NCBI RefSeq assembly: GCF_003231275.1
Contig: NZ_QKVL01000003.1
Span: forward strand, 1-64,000
Source: Pseudomonas huaxiensis
Lineage (GTDB): Bacteria > Pseudomonadota > Gammaproteobacteria > Pseudomonadales > Pseudomonadaceae
Direction: 5' to 3'
Length of the DNA stretch: 64,000 nucleotides
Shown here: positions 1 to 10,086 of the stretch, one piece after another
Layout of the letters: each line of letters begins with the position of its first letter
Numbering within the stretch: the stretch's first letter is position 1
The notes under the pieces: model-generated
What the model was told of the DNA's origin: nothing
The model's database searches: none
Seen by the model: the letters and a program-made list of their open reading frames with translations, nothing else
Program-made: the position numbers and the translations under genes

Positions 1-94
1 TGTGGAGACCGAAACACTTCCTACGTTACCTGAAACTTCTAACTCTTTGAATCTCAAGGAGTTTTCCGTTTCGACTGCGCCGGAAGTGGGGCGA

Positions 95-122
95 ATTATA
101 GACAGATAAAACGGGGCGTCAA
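95..122 (-). promoter_or_regulatory. Strong sigma70 promoter reading leftward, probably for an rrn operon
   Basis: Read on the minus strand there is a TTGACG -35 box (117-122), a 16-bp spacer and a perfect TATAAT -10 box (95-100). An AT-rich stretch (123-145) lies upstream like an UP element, and a GC-rich discriminator (TCGCCCC) follows the -10. This combination is typical of stringently controlled stable-RNA promoters. No gene starts between here and the window edge. From memory, an rRNA operon lies next to msrPQ in P. aeruginosa in this orientation, so a 16S gene just outside the window is likely but inferred. Confidence 0.7.
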
Positions 123-130
123 GGGTTTAT

Positions 131-751
131 TTAAACTTTTGTTACAGACCCCGTTTTACGCCCACCAAGACGCGGTAACCGCTGCCCGATAGCCGGAATC
201 CGAAGCAGCAACAGCCCCGCGCCGATCACCGCATAGACAGTCCATTCCTTGAGATCTGCTCGAACCACCCAAAGGAAGTGCAGCAATCCTAGCCCCAGGA
301 TGGCATACACCAACTTGTGCAGCTTCTTCCAGCGCGCACCCAATCGGCGCTGACTGAAGCGATTCGACGTTACAGCCAGACTCAACAACCCGGTAAATCC
401 CAAGACCCCGACAATGATATATGGCCGTTTGCGAAGCTCGACAGCCAACTGCCCCCAGTCAAGACCAAGAATAAAGAAGAGGTACGCACTCAGGTGCAAC
501 GCAATATAGGCAAAGCACCACAATCCCAACTGCCGGCGCACCACGATCCAGCCGGACCACCCCGTTAACCGCTGCAAGGGCGTCATGCTCAATGTGATCA
601 GAAGAAAGATAAGCCCACCCAGCCCCAACCGATCCACCAGGACCTTTCCCGGATCAGGACCCAGCGCGAAGATCCATGCCTGGTAAAGCCACAACAGCGG
701 CCAGATGGAAGCCACTATAAAGATGCACAACCGGAACAGTGGGTAACGCAT
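131..751 (-). CDS. msrQ: MsrQ, haem-binding membrane subunit of the MsrPQ methionine sulfoxide reductase
   Basis: This 206-residue inner-membrane protein is the YedZ/MsrQ type with about six membrane helices. It passes electrons from the quinone pool or a flavin reductase to MsrP, which repairs oxidised methionines in periplasmic proteins. Conserved histidines expected to ligate haem b lie in helices near residues 86, 144 and 158. The ATG start overlaps the msrP stop as TGATG, so the two are translationally coupled. The C-terminal tail after the last helix is short and basic. Family assignment is firm; the electron donor is not visible from the sequence. Confidence 0.93.
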   Translation of the reverse strand: MRYPLFRLCIFIVASIWPLLWLYQAWIFALGPDPGKVLVDRLGLGGLIFLLITLSMTPLQRLTGWSGWIVVRRQLGLWCFAYIALHLSAYLFFILGLDWGQLAVELRKRPYIIVGVLGFTGLLSLAVTSNRFSQRRLGARWKKLHKLVYAILGLGLLHFLWVVRADLKEWTVYAVIGAGLLLLRIPAIGQRLPRLGGRKTGSVTKV

Positions 752-1764
752 CAGTAGTTCGTCCTCAGGTCCAGCCCGGTGTAGAGCCCACTCACCTCTT
801 CGGCATAGCCGTTGAACATTTGAGTGTCGCGAACATTGGGACTGAACAGCCCGCTCGGCAGGCGCCGCTCACGCGCCTGGGTCCAGCGAGGGTGATCCAC
901 CGTCGGGTTCACGTTGGCATAGAAGCCGTACTCTTCCGGCGCTATACGTTGCCACGTGGTCTTCGGCTGCTCAGTGACCAGACTGATCCGAACGATCGAC
1001 TTGATGCTCTTGAAACCGTACTTCCAGGGGACCACCAACCGCAACGGAGCGCCATTCTGGTTCGGCAACTCTCGGCCATACATGCCCACCGCGAGTATCG
1101 CCAAAGGGTTCATCGCCTCATCCAGACGCAACCCTTCCACATATGGCCAATCGATCAAGGCGAACCCCGAACGCTGGCCGGGCATATGCCGAGGGTCTTG
1201 CAGCGTCTCGAAACGCACGTATTTAGCCTTGGAGGTCGGCTGAGCCTCTTTGATAAGAGCCGAAAGCGGAAAACCCAGCCAGGGAATGACCATTGACCAC
1301 GCCTCCACGCAGCGCAGCCGATAGATGCGCTCCTCCAACTGGTAAGGCTTCATGAAATCTTCCAGCGCGTAGCGGCCAGGCTTACCCACCTCCCCATCAA
1401 TGACCACCGTCCATGGCGAGGTGGGTAGCCCACCGGCATTCTCCGCGGGATCACCTTTGTCGGTGCCGAACTCATAGAAGTTGTTGTAGTGCGTAGCATC
1501 CTTGAAAGGCGTTATAGCCTCGCCCTGCACAGTGACCGCCTGCCAACGGGTTTCGGGAAGTTTTGCACTGAACCAGTCCGGAGCCTTGCCGGGCTCTACG
1601 TCGGCATAGCGCGACACCTCCCCCGCCCCGGCCCATCGAGGCAAACCGGCAATCGCCAGGCCGGCCATCGAGCCACCCAGCAAAGTACGACGGGAAAGAT
1701 AGATTGATTCAGGCGTGACCTCCGACTCAGAGCAGTCGGAGGCCCGGGGGAACTTGATCAGCAT
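751..1764 (-). CDS. msrP: MsrP, periplasmic molybdopterin methionine sulfoxide reductase
   Basis: This is a 337-residue catalytic subunit of the YedY/MsrP family. A twin-arginine signal (SRRTLLGG near residues 24-31, then a hydrophobic stretch ending AGAG) predicts Tat export after molybdenum cofactor insertion. Cys152 in RLRCVEAW is the expected molybdenum ligand. The start is the ATG with a GGAG box seven bases upstream. It reduces both R- and S-methionine sulfoxides in envelope proteins, using electrons from MsrQ, which follows with a one-base overlap. pssA lies 66 bp upstream on the same strand and may be co-transcribed. Confidence 0.95.
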   Translation of the reverse strand: MLIKFPRASDCSESEVTPESIYLSRRTLLGGSMAGLAIAGLPRWAGAGEVSRYADVEPGKAPDWFSAKLPETRWQAVTVQGEAITPFKDATHYNNFYEFGTDKGDPAENAGGLPTSPWTVVIDGEVGKPGRYALEDFMKPYQLEERIYRLRCVEAWSMVIPWLGFPLSALIKEAQPTSKAKYVRFETLQDPRHMPGQRSGFALIDWPYVEGLRLDEAMNPLAILAVGMYGRELPNQNGAPLRLVVPWKYGFKSIKSIVRISLVTEQPKTTWQRIAPEEYGFYANVNPTVDHPRWTQARERRLPSGLFSPNVRDTQMFNGYAEEVSGLYTGLDLRTNY

Positions 1765-1830
1765 GATGACTCCGCAGAACTGCTGGACAGATGCAGCAGT
1801 AGACTACGAAGTCAGGGAGAAATTACATCA

Positions 1831-2688
1831 CTACTCGGCGTTTTTCCGGCGACGCATGCGCAGCAGGTATTGCGCAGGCCCGGAAGCAGCGTAGGCAAGG
1901 AACACCAGCAGCAGGATACGCGGCGGATCGCTGAACACCACGGCGAAAACCAATACCACGGCCAGGATCGCGACGAAGGGAACACGCCCCTTCAGATCCA
2001 GCTCCTTGAAGCTGTTGTACTTGATGTTGCTGACCATCAGCATGCCAGCGCCCGCAACCAGCAGTGCCACCAGGAACGAAAGCTTCGACCCCTGGATGCC
2101 GAAGTCACTGAACGCCCATACCGTACCCGCGACCACACCAGCAGCGGCCGGACTGGCCAGACCGATGAAGTAACGCTTGTCGGCCTTGCCGACCTGGGTG
2201 TTGAACCGGGCCAGACGCAGTGCCGCGCCCGCAACATAAATGAAGGCGACCATCCAGCCGACTTTACCCATATCGCCCAGTGCCCAACCAAAGGCCAGCA
2301 ACGCCGGGGCCACACCGAAGGCAACCATGTCGGACAGGGAGTCGTACTCCGCACCGAAAGCACTCTGGGTATTGGTCATGCGCGCCACGCGACCATCAAG
2401 GCCGTCGAGCACCATGGCAACGAAGATCGCAATGGCTGCGAAAGCGAAATACTTGCTCGCCTCGCGAGGATCACCGGCACTCAGCGCGCTCTGGGCGCTC
2501 ATGGAGTTGATGATCGAATAGAAACCGGCGAACAGGTTCGCGGTGGTGAAAAGGTTTGGCAGCAGATAGACACCGCGGTGCCGGACTTTGCGTCCTTCGG
2601 CGTCATGCCCTTCTTCGACATGCTCATCGATCGGTAGCAGGCTTTCGGCGTCAGAGGCCTTGTTCGGCTCTTCGGGACGTTCGCTCAT
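1831..2688 (-). CDS. pssA: CDP-diacylglycerol--serine O-phosphatidyltransferase
   Basis: This integral membrane enzyme joins CDP-diacylglycerol and L-serine to make phosphatidylserine, the precursor of phosphatidylethanolamine. The CDP-alcohol phosphotransferase signature DG-x2-AR-x8-G-x3-D-x3-D is complete (DGRVAR through EYDSLSD, roughly residues 100-122). About 40 hydrophilic residues precede the first helix, and the remainder is strongly hydrophobic. Two in-frame ATGs exist, at 2694 and 2688. The AAGG box is only two bases from the first but eight from the second, so the second (285 residues) is chosen. ilvC lies upstream behind its own terminator. Confidence 0.95.
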   Translation of the reverse strand: MSERPEEPNKASDAESLLPIDEHVEEGHDAEGRKVRHRGVYLLPNLFTTANLFAGFYSIINSMSAQSALSAGDPREASKYFAFAAIAIFVAMVLDGLDGRVARMTNTQSAFGAEYDSLSDMVAFGVAPALLAFGWALGDMGKVGWMVAFIYVAGAALRLARFNTQVGKADKRYFIGLASPAAAGVVAGTVWAFSDFGIQGSKLSFLVALLVAGAGMLMVSNIKYNSFKELDLKGRVPFVAILAVVLVFAVVFSDPPRILLLVFLAYAASGPAQYLLRMRRRKNAE

Positions 2689-2789
2689 GGACATTACCTT
2701 GCAACGGGGTGGAAGTTTTCGACAAAGGTTTGCGACGAGGGTTCGCCGACAAACGGATGAAAGCTTATACCAGAAGCTGACCCCGGAAA

Positions 2790-2822
2790 TGAAAAAACGC
2801 GGCCTAAGCCGCGTTTTTCATC
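2790..2822. terminator. Bidirectional-looking intrinsic terminator after ilvC
   Basis: The arms AAAACGCGGC and GCCGCGTTTT flank a CTAA loop and give A and T runs on both sides. It lies 14 bp past the ilvC stop, so it most plausibly ends the ilvIHC transcript on the minus strand. Confidence 0.85.
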
Positions 2823-2835
2823 GCATCAGGACCAA

Positions 2836-3906
<1,071 letters not shown>

Positions 3907-4398
3907 TTAGATGCTCAGCACTTTGTCGCCACGGGCAATGCCGGTGACACCACTGCGCACGGTTTCAAGAATGGACGCGGTGCCGATTGCCTGAATGAAG
4001 CTGTCGAGCTTGTCGCTGGTGCCGGTCAACTGCACGGTGTACACACTGGCGCTGACGTCGACGATCTGCCCACGATAGATATCGGTGGTGCGCTTGATCT
4101 CGGCGCGCTGTGCACCAGTGGCCTTCACTTTGACCAGCATCAGTTCGCGCTCGATATGAGCACTTTCCGACAGGTCGACCAGTTTGACCACTTCAACCAG
4201 TTTGTTCAGGTTCTTGGTGATCTGCTCGATCACCTCATCGTGGCCCACCGTGGTCAGCGTCAGACGCGACAGGGTCGGGTCTTCGGTTGGCGCAACGGTC
4301 AGGCTTTCGATGTTGTAGTTGCGTTGCGAGAACAAGCCAACGACGCGGGACAGGGCACCGGGTTCGTTTTCCAACAGCAGGGAAATAATGTGCCGCAT
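3907..4398 (-). CDS. ilvH: Acetolactate synthase small (regulatory) subunit
   Basis: This 163-residue subunit binds the catalytic subunit IlvI and confers valine feedback inhibition. The N-terminal ACT domain is clear (LLENEPGALSRVVGLF, residues 8-23, then NIESLTVAPTEDP), followed by the ACT-like C-terminal domain. The ATG lies one base after the ilvI stop (TGA, one base, ATG), so translation is probably coupled and matches subunit stoichiometry. A small IlvN-type subunit would be much shorter; this length fits IlvH. Confidence 0.96.
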   Translation of the reverse strand: MRHIISLLLENEPGALSRVVGLFSQRNYNIESLTVAPTEDPTLSRLTLTTVGHDEVIEQITKNLNKLVEVVKLVDLSESAHIERELMLVKVKATGAQRAEIKRTTDIYRGQIVDVSASVYTVQLTGTSDKLDSFIQAIGTASILETVRSGVTGIARGDKVLSI

Positions 4399-4399
4399 A

Positions 4400-6124
4400 T
4401 CAGGTACGCTCCGTCTTGCTCAGCCACATGTCGCGCATCGAACCGTCCTTGATCTGCATCGGGTAGACGTGTTCGCTGTTGTCGACCTGGATGTCGATGA
4501 ACACCAGGCGGTCCTTGAGGGCGAAGGCTTCTTCGAGCTTCGGCTTGAGGTCCTTCAGGCTGGTGATGCGGATCCCCACATGACCATAGGCTTCAGCCAG
4601 CTTGACGAAGTCAGGCAGCGACTCCATGTAGGAATGCGAGTGGCGGCTGTTGTAAGCCATGTCCTGCCACTGGCGAACCATGCCCAGCACGCCGTTGTTC
4701 AGGTTGACGATCTTGACCGGCAGATCGTACTGCAGGCAGGTCGACAGTTCCTGGATGTTCATCTGGATGCTGCCTTCGCCGGTGACGCAAGCGACATCGC
4801 TTTCCGGGAAGTTCAGCTTGACGCCCATGGCCGCCGGGAAACCGAAGCCCATGGTGCCCAGGCCGCCGGAGTTGATCCAGCGGTTCGGCTTGTTGAACCG
4901 GTAGTACTGCGCCGCGAACATCTGATGCTGGCCAACGTCGGAAGTGACGAATGCATCACCACCGGTCACTTCGCACAGAGTCTCGATAACGGTCTGAGGC
5001 TTGATGACGCTGCCATCCCCTTTGTCGTAAGGGAACATGCCGCGATCGCCGCGCCATTCTTCGATCTGTTTCCACCAGGCATCGATCGCTGCCTTTTCAG
5101 GCTGCTCGCCGATTTCGCGAACGGTAGCGAGCATCTCGGTCAGAACGCTTTCAACCGGACCAACGATTGGCACGTCAGCCTTGATCGTCTTGGAGATCGA
5201 CGCCGGGTCGATATCGATATGGATGACCTTGGCGTTCGGGCAGAACTTGGCTGGGCCGTTGACAACGCGGTCGTCGAAGCGTGCGCCGACAGCGAGGATC
5301 ACATCGGCGTGGTGCATCGCCAGGTTTGCAGGGTAGCTGCCGTGCATGCCGAGCATGCCGAGGAATTGGCGATCAGTACCTGGATAGCCACCGAGGCCCA
5401 TCAGGGTGTTGGTGACTGGCAGGTTGAGCAGTTGCGCAAGCTCGGTCAGCGGCGCGGAGCCACCACCGAGGATTACGCCACCACCGGCGTAAACGATCGG
5501 ACGCTTGGCCGCCAGGAGCATTTCCGCAGCCTTGCGGATCTGACCGGAGTGACCGCGGACGGCCGGGCTGTAGGAGCGCAGCTTGACCTTCTTCGGATAG
5601 ACGTACTCGAACTTCTCGGCCGGGTTGGTCATATCCTTCGGAATATCGACAACCACCGGGCCAGGACGACCGGATTGCGCAAGGTAGAAGGCTTTTTTCA
5701 GGACTTCAGGGATTTCCGAGGCATGCTTGATCATGAAGCTGTGCTTCACGATAGGCCGGGAAATACCGATCATGTCGGTTTCCTGGAAGGCATCGGTGCC
5801 GACCATGGTGCTAGGCACCTGACCAGACAGGATGACCATCGGGATCGAGTCCATATAGGCGGTTGCGATGCCGGTGATGGCATTGGTCGCGCCTGGACCG
5901 GAAGTCACCAGTACCACGCCGGCTTTGCCGGTGGCACGGGCGTAACCGTCCGCCATATGGGTAGCTGCCTGCTCGTGGCGAACCAGGATGTGGTTCACTT
6001 CCGGTTCTTTGAACAGAGCATCGTAAACATGAAGAAGAGCACCGCCTGGGTACCCATAGATGTGCTTAACGCCCTCGTCACGCAAGAAGCGGACGACCAT
6101 TTCAGCGCCAGATAAAAGCTCCAC
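4400..6124 (-). CDS. ilvI: Acetolactate synthase large (catalytic) subunit
   Basis: This thiamine-diphosphate enzyme condenses pyruvate with pyruvate or 2-oxobutyrate at the head of branched-chain amino acid synthesis. It shows the N-terminal TPP pyrimidine domain ([20 protein letters not shown] with the catalytic Glu), a central FAD-binding domain, and a TPP-binding motif that begins GEGS and ends in NN. The usual GDG is GEG here. Two GTG codons are possible starts, at 6133 and 6124. The AGAGG box overlaps the first and is eight bases from the second, so 6124 (574 residues) is preferred. A sigma70 promoter and a 255-bp leader precede it. Confidence 0.95.
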   Translation of the reverse strand: MELLSGAEMVVRFLRDEGVKHIYGYPGGALLHVYDALFKEPEVNHILVRHEQAATHMADGYARATGKAGVVLVTSGPGATNAITGIATAYMDSIPMVILSGQVPSTMVGTDAFQETDMIGISRPIVKHSFMIKHASEIPEVLKKAFYLAQSGRPGPVVVDIPKDMTNPAEKFEYVYPKKVKLRSYSPAVRGHSGQIRKAAEMLLAAKRPIVYAGGGVILGGGSAPLTELAQLLNLPVTNTLMGLGGYPGTDRQFLGMLGMHGSYPANLAMHHADVILAVGARFDDRVVNGPAKFCPNAKVIHIDIDPASISKTIKADVPIVGPVESVLTEMLATVREIGEQPEKAAIDAWWKQIEEWRGDRGMFPYDKGDGSVIKPQTVIETLCEVTGGDAFVTSDVGQHQMFAAQYYRFNKPNRWINSGGLGTMGFGFPAAMGVKLNFPESDVACVTGEGSIQMNIQELSTCLQYDLPVKIVNLNNGVLGMVRQWQDMAYNSRHSHSYMESLPDFVKLAEAYGHVGIRITSLKDLKPKLEEAFALKDRLVFIDIQVDNSEHVYPMQIKDGSMRDMWLSKTERT

Positions 6125-6387
6125 GTTGTTCACCTCTAAAACGCCAGAATACCGTCCACTCCGGGACGGGTCTTAATAGGTTTACTGCCAAGCAGAGCAT
6201 GAGCGACGAAGTCGCCGACTACGTCAGCACTGACTGAGCAAGTATTGGGAGCGCCCCAAAGTGTTGCGGGGTTTTCCCACCCAGCGCGAGGTAACGCGTT
6301 GCGGGGTGTAACAGGTCGGCGCGGGTGTGCGCCTCATGATCTGCTTAGCGGGTCTGCTTCTGGCAGTCCCCCTACAGCGGACTTTGG

Positions 6388-6416
6388 ATTGTTCTGATTC
6401 GAACTGCCCAAGTCAA
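6388..6416 (-). promoter_or_regulatory. Putative sigma70 promoter of ilvIHC
   Basis: On the minus strand a TTGACT -35 box (6411-6416), a 17-bp spacer and an AACAAT -10 box (6388-6393) predict a start near 6380. This would give an untranslated leader of about 255 nt before the ilvI GTG. Confidence 0.6.
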
Positions 6417-6509
6417 GTGATCTTGAAGGTTTAATTCCAGCCGGGACGCTCTGCCAGCCGGGCGGAAACGTTTGCCTGGCTCTCGCAATCACTCTGCCAC
6501 AACGACGCG

Positions 6510-6530
6510 GGGCCGCAAAAGCGGCCCCGG
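6510..6530 (-). terminator. GC-rich hairpin after the yqcC-family gene
   Basis: The perfect inverted repeat GGGGCCGC-TTTT-GCGGCCCC lies about 20 bp past the stop of the YqcC-family gene. There is no T run after it, so it may only partly terminate or may act as an mRNA 3' stabiliser. Confidence 0.5.
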
Positions 6531-6549
6531 CGGATAAACAACAGTGAAA

Positions 6550-6879
6550 TCAGTTGGATGGGCTAATCAATTGGTCGAACTCGGCCAACAGCTTGCGCAA
6601 CTTGCGACTTTCTTCCGGACGGTTGGCGTAAACCGTCTCTGCCATCACCAGAATGCCGGAGGCATTGGGCAGCGCGAGCCCCTTCTCGAGGATCTCCTTC
6701 ATGCGCGGAAGGAAGATCCATTGCAGCCATTGCTCGAAGCTCAGGCTGTCGACCGCGAAAGGAACGGTACTGGCCAGTGCCTGAGCGCTGGGTATCTCGG
6801 CACTCCACCAGCCCTGCACATGCAGCTCACGCTCGATCAGCAGCAGATGATCGGCGATATCCAGGATCCGCGGATCCAT
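6550..6879 (-). CDS. YqcC-family protein
   Basis: A small, mostly helical soluble protein (109 residues) of the YqcC family. The family signature is visible as FEQWLQWIFLPRM near residues 48-60, matching my recollection of the E. coli protein. No catalytic motif is evident and no biochemical function can be assigned. The start is the ATG at 6879, which overlaps the stop of the upstream lipoprotein gene as TGATG, so the two are translationally coupled; an in-frame start further upstream would lie inside that gene. It is the last gene of the mrcB group. Confidence 0.85.
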   Translation of the reverse strand: MDPRILDIADHLLLIERELHVQGWWSAEIPSAQALASTVPFAVDSLSFEQWLQWIFLPRMKEILEKGLALPNASGILVMAETVYANRPEESRKLRKLLAEFDQLISPSN

Positions 6880-7622
6880 CACAGGTTGACCTGGGCTTTC
6901 TGCCGCGCCAGTGCCGCGCCGGCGGCATCGCCTTGCTTCTCGCGGGACTGGGCGATGATGTTCCACAGACCGGATTGCAGATCAGGTCGACCGTTCGCGT
7001 AGGTCAACGCACGGCGCGCCAACTGCTCGGCCTGTGGCGCATCGCCCTGGGCGAGACGGACCTGAGCCAGGCGATAGAGCACCTGCGGTTCGCGTGGCGC
7101 AATGCGCTGGGCACGCTCCAGGCTGGAAGACGCGCCGTTGTAGTCGCCGCCGCTCTGCTGTTGCTGCGCGGTGGTCAATAGCGCCAGTACTGGGCCATCA
7201 AGCTGTTCGTCGGCCGACAGGCCACCGCTGGTGGCAGCACGCGGAATTCCGGTCGGCGCGGATGGCATGGTGTAACTGCCCGCGTTTGTCGATTGCGGCG
7301 TGAAGGGTTCCGATGTCACCGGACCCGGCGTGATCGGACCGGTGCTGATTCCCGCAGGTGCCGTGGAGGCCGGGAAGGTCTGGATCGGCGAAGCGCCGCT
7401 GCCTTGCGGGACCATCACGGTCACGCCACTGTCTTGCTGGATCGCTTGATTCTGGCGCGAGCCGGTATTGACCTGCGACGTCACGGCCCGATTGGCCGTA
7501 ACCCGCTCGCTGTTGGATACCCGGGTGCCCGAATCCACCACCGGAATCGAACCACGCTGCACGCTGGCGCAGCCGTTGAGCAAAGCCAGCGCCGTCAAGG
7601 CAGGAAACAACCACTTGTTCAC
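6879..7622 (-). CDS. LpoP-like TPR lipoprotein, probable activator of PBP1b
   Basis: This 247-residue outer-membrane lipoprotein candidate has a signal peptide with lipobox LNGC (Cys18). A low-complexity Pro/Ser/Thr/Gly linker runs from about residue 30 to 130 and could span the periplasm. Tetratricopeptide-type helices follow (ARLYRLAQ-like repeats, about 145-245). It starts with GTG, preceded by GAGGA at a good distance. It lies 25 bp after mrcB on the same strand. P. aeruginosa LpoP, a TPR lipoprotein that activates PBP1b, is encoded next to its PBP1b gene, so the same role is inferred from architecture and position. Confidence 0.78.
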   Translation of the reverse strand: MNKWLFPALTALALLNGCASVQRGSIPVVDSGTRVSNSERVTANRAVTSQVNTGSRQNQAIQQDSGVTVMVPQGSGASPIQTFPASTAPAGISTGPITPGPVTSEPFTPQSTNAGSYTMPSAPTGIPRAATSGGLSADEQLDGPVLALLTTAQQQQSGGDYNGASSSLERAQRIAPREPQVLYRLAQVRLAQGDAPQAEQLARRALTYANGRPDLQSGLWNIIAQSREKQGDAAGAALARQKAQVNL

Positions 7623-7647
7623 ATCACGTCCTCTTGGCTGATGCTGC

Positions 7648-9969
7648 TTAATTCATCCAGCCCTTCACCCAGTCCATGACCGAGTCGGCTGGTGTCTGTT
7701 CGCCGCCGCAGGCCGCGCCTGGCGCCGGTTCGCTTCCGCGAATATACGGCATCTGCACCGCGCCCGGGCAGCTCGCATCCGAACCCTGGCCACTGTGCGG
7801 ATCCAGCCATGCCTGCACGACGTTGTCCGGCATCGCCATGTCCAGCGGCAGCGGGTCGGCCTTGCGCATGAAACTGGTCCAGACCTGCAGGGCACCGGTG
7901 GCGCCGGTAAAGGGCGTCTTGCCGTTGTCGTCACGGCCCAGCCAGACCACCGCCAAAAGGTCCTGGCTGAAGCCGGCGAACCAACTGTCGCGCGAATCGT
8001 TACTGGTACCGGTCTTGCCCGCCAGGTTCAGCGAGCTCGGCAGCACGCTGTAGACCGAGCGGCCAGTACCTTCGCGCATGACCCGCTGCATGGCGTTCTG
8101 CACCAGGTAGATGGAGCCCGGATCGAAGCGCTGCTGGATCTGGAACGGATAGCGTTTGAGCGGCTCACCTTCGGCGGTCAGCACACTGCGAATACCGCGC
8201 ATCGGGGTGTTGAAGCCACCGTTGGCGAGCGTCTGGTACATAGTCGCCACTTGCATCGGCGACATGCCGCCAGCGCCCAGCAGCATGGACGGGAACGCAG
8301 GCCAGTCGACCTCGACACCCAGGCGCCCGATGGTTTTGAGCACATTCGGCACACCCAGTTCCAGGCCCAGCTTGGCCGTCGACAGGTTGTAGGAGTTGGC
8401 GAGGCCCTGATACAGATAAATCGTGCCGTGAGCGCGCCGATCATAGTTCTGCGGCTTCCAGACCTGTCCGTCGGCGCCTTTCACCGAGAACGGTTCGTCC
8501 TGCACCCAACTGGTCAGCGTGTATTGGCTGGGCTTCTCCAGCGCCGTCAGATAGACCGCCGGCTTGACCAGCGAGCCGATCGGCCGCACGGCATCGATTG
8601 CCCGGTTGAAGCCGGCAAAGCCCGCTTGACGACTGCCGATCAGCGCCTGCACCTCACCGGTTTCCGGGTTGGTGACGACCATGGCCGCTTCGACCTCATC
8701 CGAGCCCTTGCGACCGGCCAGACGCTTGAAGGTGTCGGCCATCGAGGCTTCGGCCTTCATCTGCAGGATCGGGTCAAAGCTGGTGAAGATGCGCAGACCT
8801 TCTTCGGTCAAGTCTTCATCGCGGTAGTCCTGGCGCAGTTGGCGCTTGACCAGATCGAGGAAGCCAGGGAAGGAACTGTCCGCGAGGCTGCCGCGCTTGG
8901 TCACGCCCAGCGGCATCTTCTTCGCCGCCTCGACCGCTTCCGGCGTGGCCACGCCCTGCTCCGCAAGCAGGTCGAGCACCAGGTTACGCCGTTGCAGAGC
9001 GCGCTCCGGATAACGCCGCGGGTTGTAGGCGGACGGCCCCTTGACCATGCCCACCAGCAAGGCCACCTGATGCAGCTTCAACTCCGACAACGGCTGACTG
9101 AAGAAGAACTGGCTGGCAAGGCCGAAACCATGCACTGCCCGCTGGCCATCCTGACCGACGAACACTTCGTTCAGGTAAGCCTCGAGGATTTCCTGCTTGC
9201 TGTAATGCAGCTCCAGCAGCATCGCCATCATTGCTTCGGTGAGCTTGCGGGAGAGGCTGCGTTCGTTGGTCAGGAAGAAGTTCTTCACCAACTGCTGGGT
9301 CAGGGTACTGCCGCCCTGGCGCATGGCGCCGGACGAGGTGTTGACCCACACGGCACGGGCGATGGACTTGGGCGACACACCGAGGTGGTGATAGAAGTCC
9401 CGGTCTTCCACCGCTACCAGGGTATCGAGCAGGTACGGCGGCACCTGATCGAGCTTGATCAGAATGCGGTCTTCGAGGTTCTTCGGATACAGGCCACCGA
9501 TCAGCAGCGGTTCCAGGCGGACCACCGCCAGCTTGGAATCATTGGCCGCGCTGAGGCCGGCCACGTAGTCACCCGAGAAGCGCACCCGCACTTGCCGCGC
9601 AGACTCCATGCCTTCATAGAACTGGAAACCGCGGGTATTCAAGTCGACGGTATTGCCGCTTACTGCCGCCGCGCCGGGGCCGTTGGCCGCGCTTTCACGC
9701 CGATAGCCGAGGGCATCGAGTTCAACGAGGAAATCCTCCTTGCTCAGCTTCTGGCCGACGAACAACTCCAGTGGCCTCGCATAGACCTTGGCGGGAATGG
9801 TCCAGCGCTTGCCAGAGAATTTTTCCTGGACGACCGCATCGAGATAGACGGCGAAACCGGCCAGCACGACAAGGCCGACGAGACCGAGCTTGATAGCCCA
9901 GCCCAGCAAGGCGCGAGCGCGGCCAGACGGTTGTTTTTTAGGGGTACGGGAGGATCGGGTACGAGTCAT
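7648..9969 (-). CDS. mrcB: Penicillin-binding protein 1B, bifunctional glycosyltransferase/transpeptidase
   Basis: This class A PBP polymerises lipid II into glycan strands and crosslinks the peptides. In order it has a basic cytoplasmic tail, one membrane helix (about residues 25-47), a UB2H-like regulatory domain (about 60-160), a GT51 glycosyltransferase domain with the catalytic-Glu motif EDRDFYHHLG and the TLTQQLVKN motif, and a transpeptidase domain with SLVK (catalytic Ser), SYN and KTGTS. At 773 residues the length is normal. The lipoprotein gene downstream probably encodes its activator. The gene to its right is divergently transcribed. Confidence 0.97.
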   Translation of the reverse strand: MTRTRSSRTPKKQPSGRARALLGWAIKLGLVGLVVLAGFAVYLDAVVQEKFSGKRWTIPAKVYARPLELFVGQKLSKEDFLVELDALGYRRESAANGPGAAAVSGNTVDLNTRGFQFYEGMESARQVRVRFSGDYVAGLSAANDSKLAVVRLEPLLIGGLYPKNLEDRILIKLDQVPPYLLDTLVAVEDRDFYHHLGVSPKSIARAVWVNTSSGAMRQGGSTLTQQLVKNFFLTNERSLSRKLTEAMMAMLLELHYSKQEILEAYLNEVFVGQDGQRAVHGFGLASQFFFSQPLSELKLHQVALLVGMVKGPSAYNPRRYPERALQRRNLVLDLLAEQGVATPEAVEAAKKMPLGVTKRGSLADSSFPGFLDLVKRQLRQDYRDEDLTEEGLRIFTSFDPILQMKAEASMADTFKRLAGRKGSDEVEAAMVVTNPETGEVQALIGSRQAGFAGFNRAIDAVRPIGSLVKPAVYLTALEKPSQYTLTSWVQDEPFSVKGADGQVWKPQNYDRRAHGTIYLYQGLANSYNLSTAKLGLELGVPNVLKTIGRLGVEVDWPAFPSMLLGAGGMSPMQVATMYQTLANGGFNTPMRGIRSVLTAEGEPLKRYPFQIQQRFDPGSIYLVQNAMQRVMREGTGRSVYSVLPSSLNLAGKTGTSNDSRDSWFAGFSQDLLAVVWLGRDDNGKTPFTGATGALQVWTSFMRKADPLPLDMAMPDNVVQAWLDPHSGQGSDASCPGAVQMPYIRGSEPAPGAACGGEQTPADSVMDWVKGWMN

Positions 9970-10086
9970 GGGCGCGGATTATACGCACTTTATCGTTCAT
10001 CGACAGGCGCCCCCCGGCGGTTTCCAGACGGCATGCTTGTCGCCATAATGGCCGATTAGAATCCCATTTGCCCAGAAGGATCGCCC

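Larger units (their letters stand above)
6134..6549. other. Intergenic leader region upstream of ilvI
   Basis: These 416 bp hold the ilvI promoter and a leader of about 255 nt. Several short dyads are present (GTCAG-TG-CTGAC; GGCGAC-TTC-GTCGC), but I see no stem followed by a T run and no leader peptide rich in Ile, Val or Leu codons. Classical attenuation is therefore not supported by what is visible. Confidence 0.6.

Noticed and set aside
4400..6124. GEG instead of GDG in the TPP motif of IlvI as a possible defect
   Set aside because: I recall the same GEGS in other Pseudomonas IlvI sequences, and Glu can still bind the metal; the rest of the site is intact.
6224..6337. 37-codon frame in the ilvI leader as a possible attenuation peptide
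   Set aside because: It has no ribosome site, is not enriched in Ile, Val or Leu, and no terminator/antiterminator pair follows.
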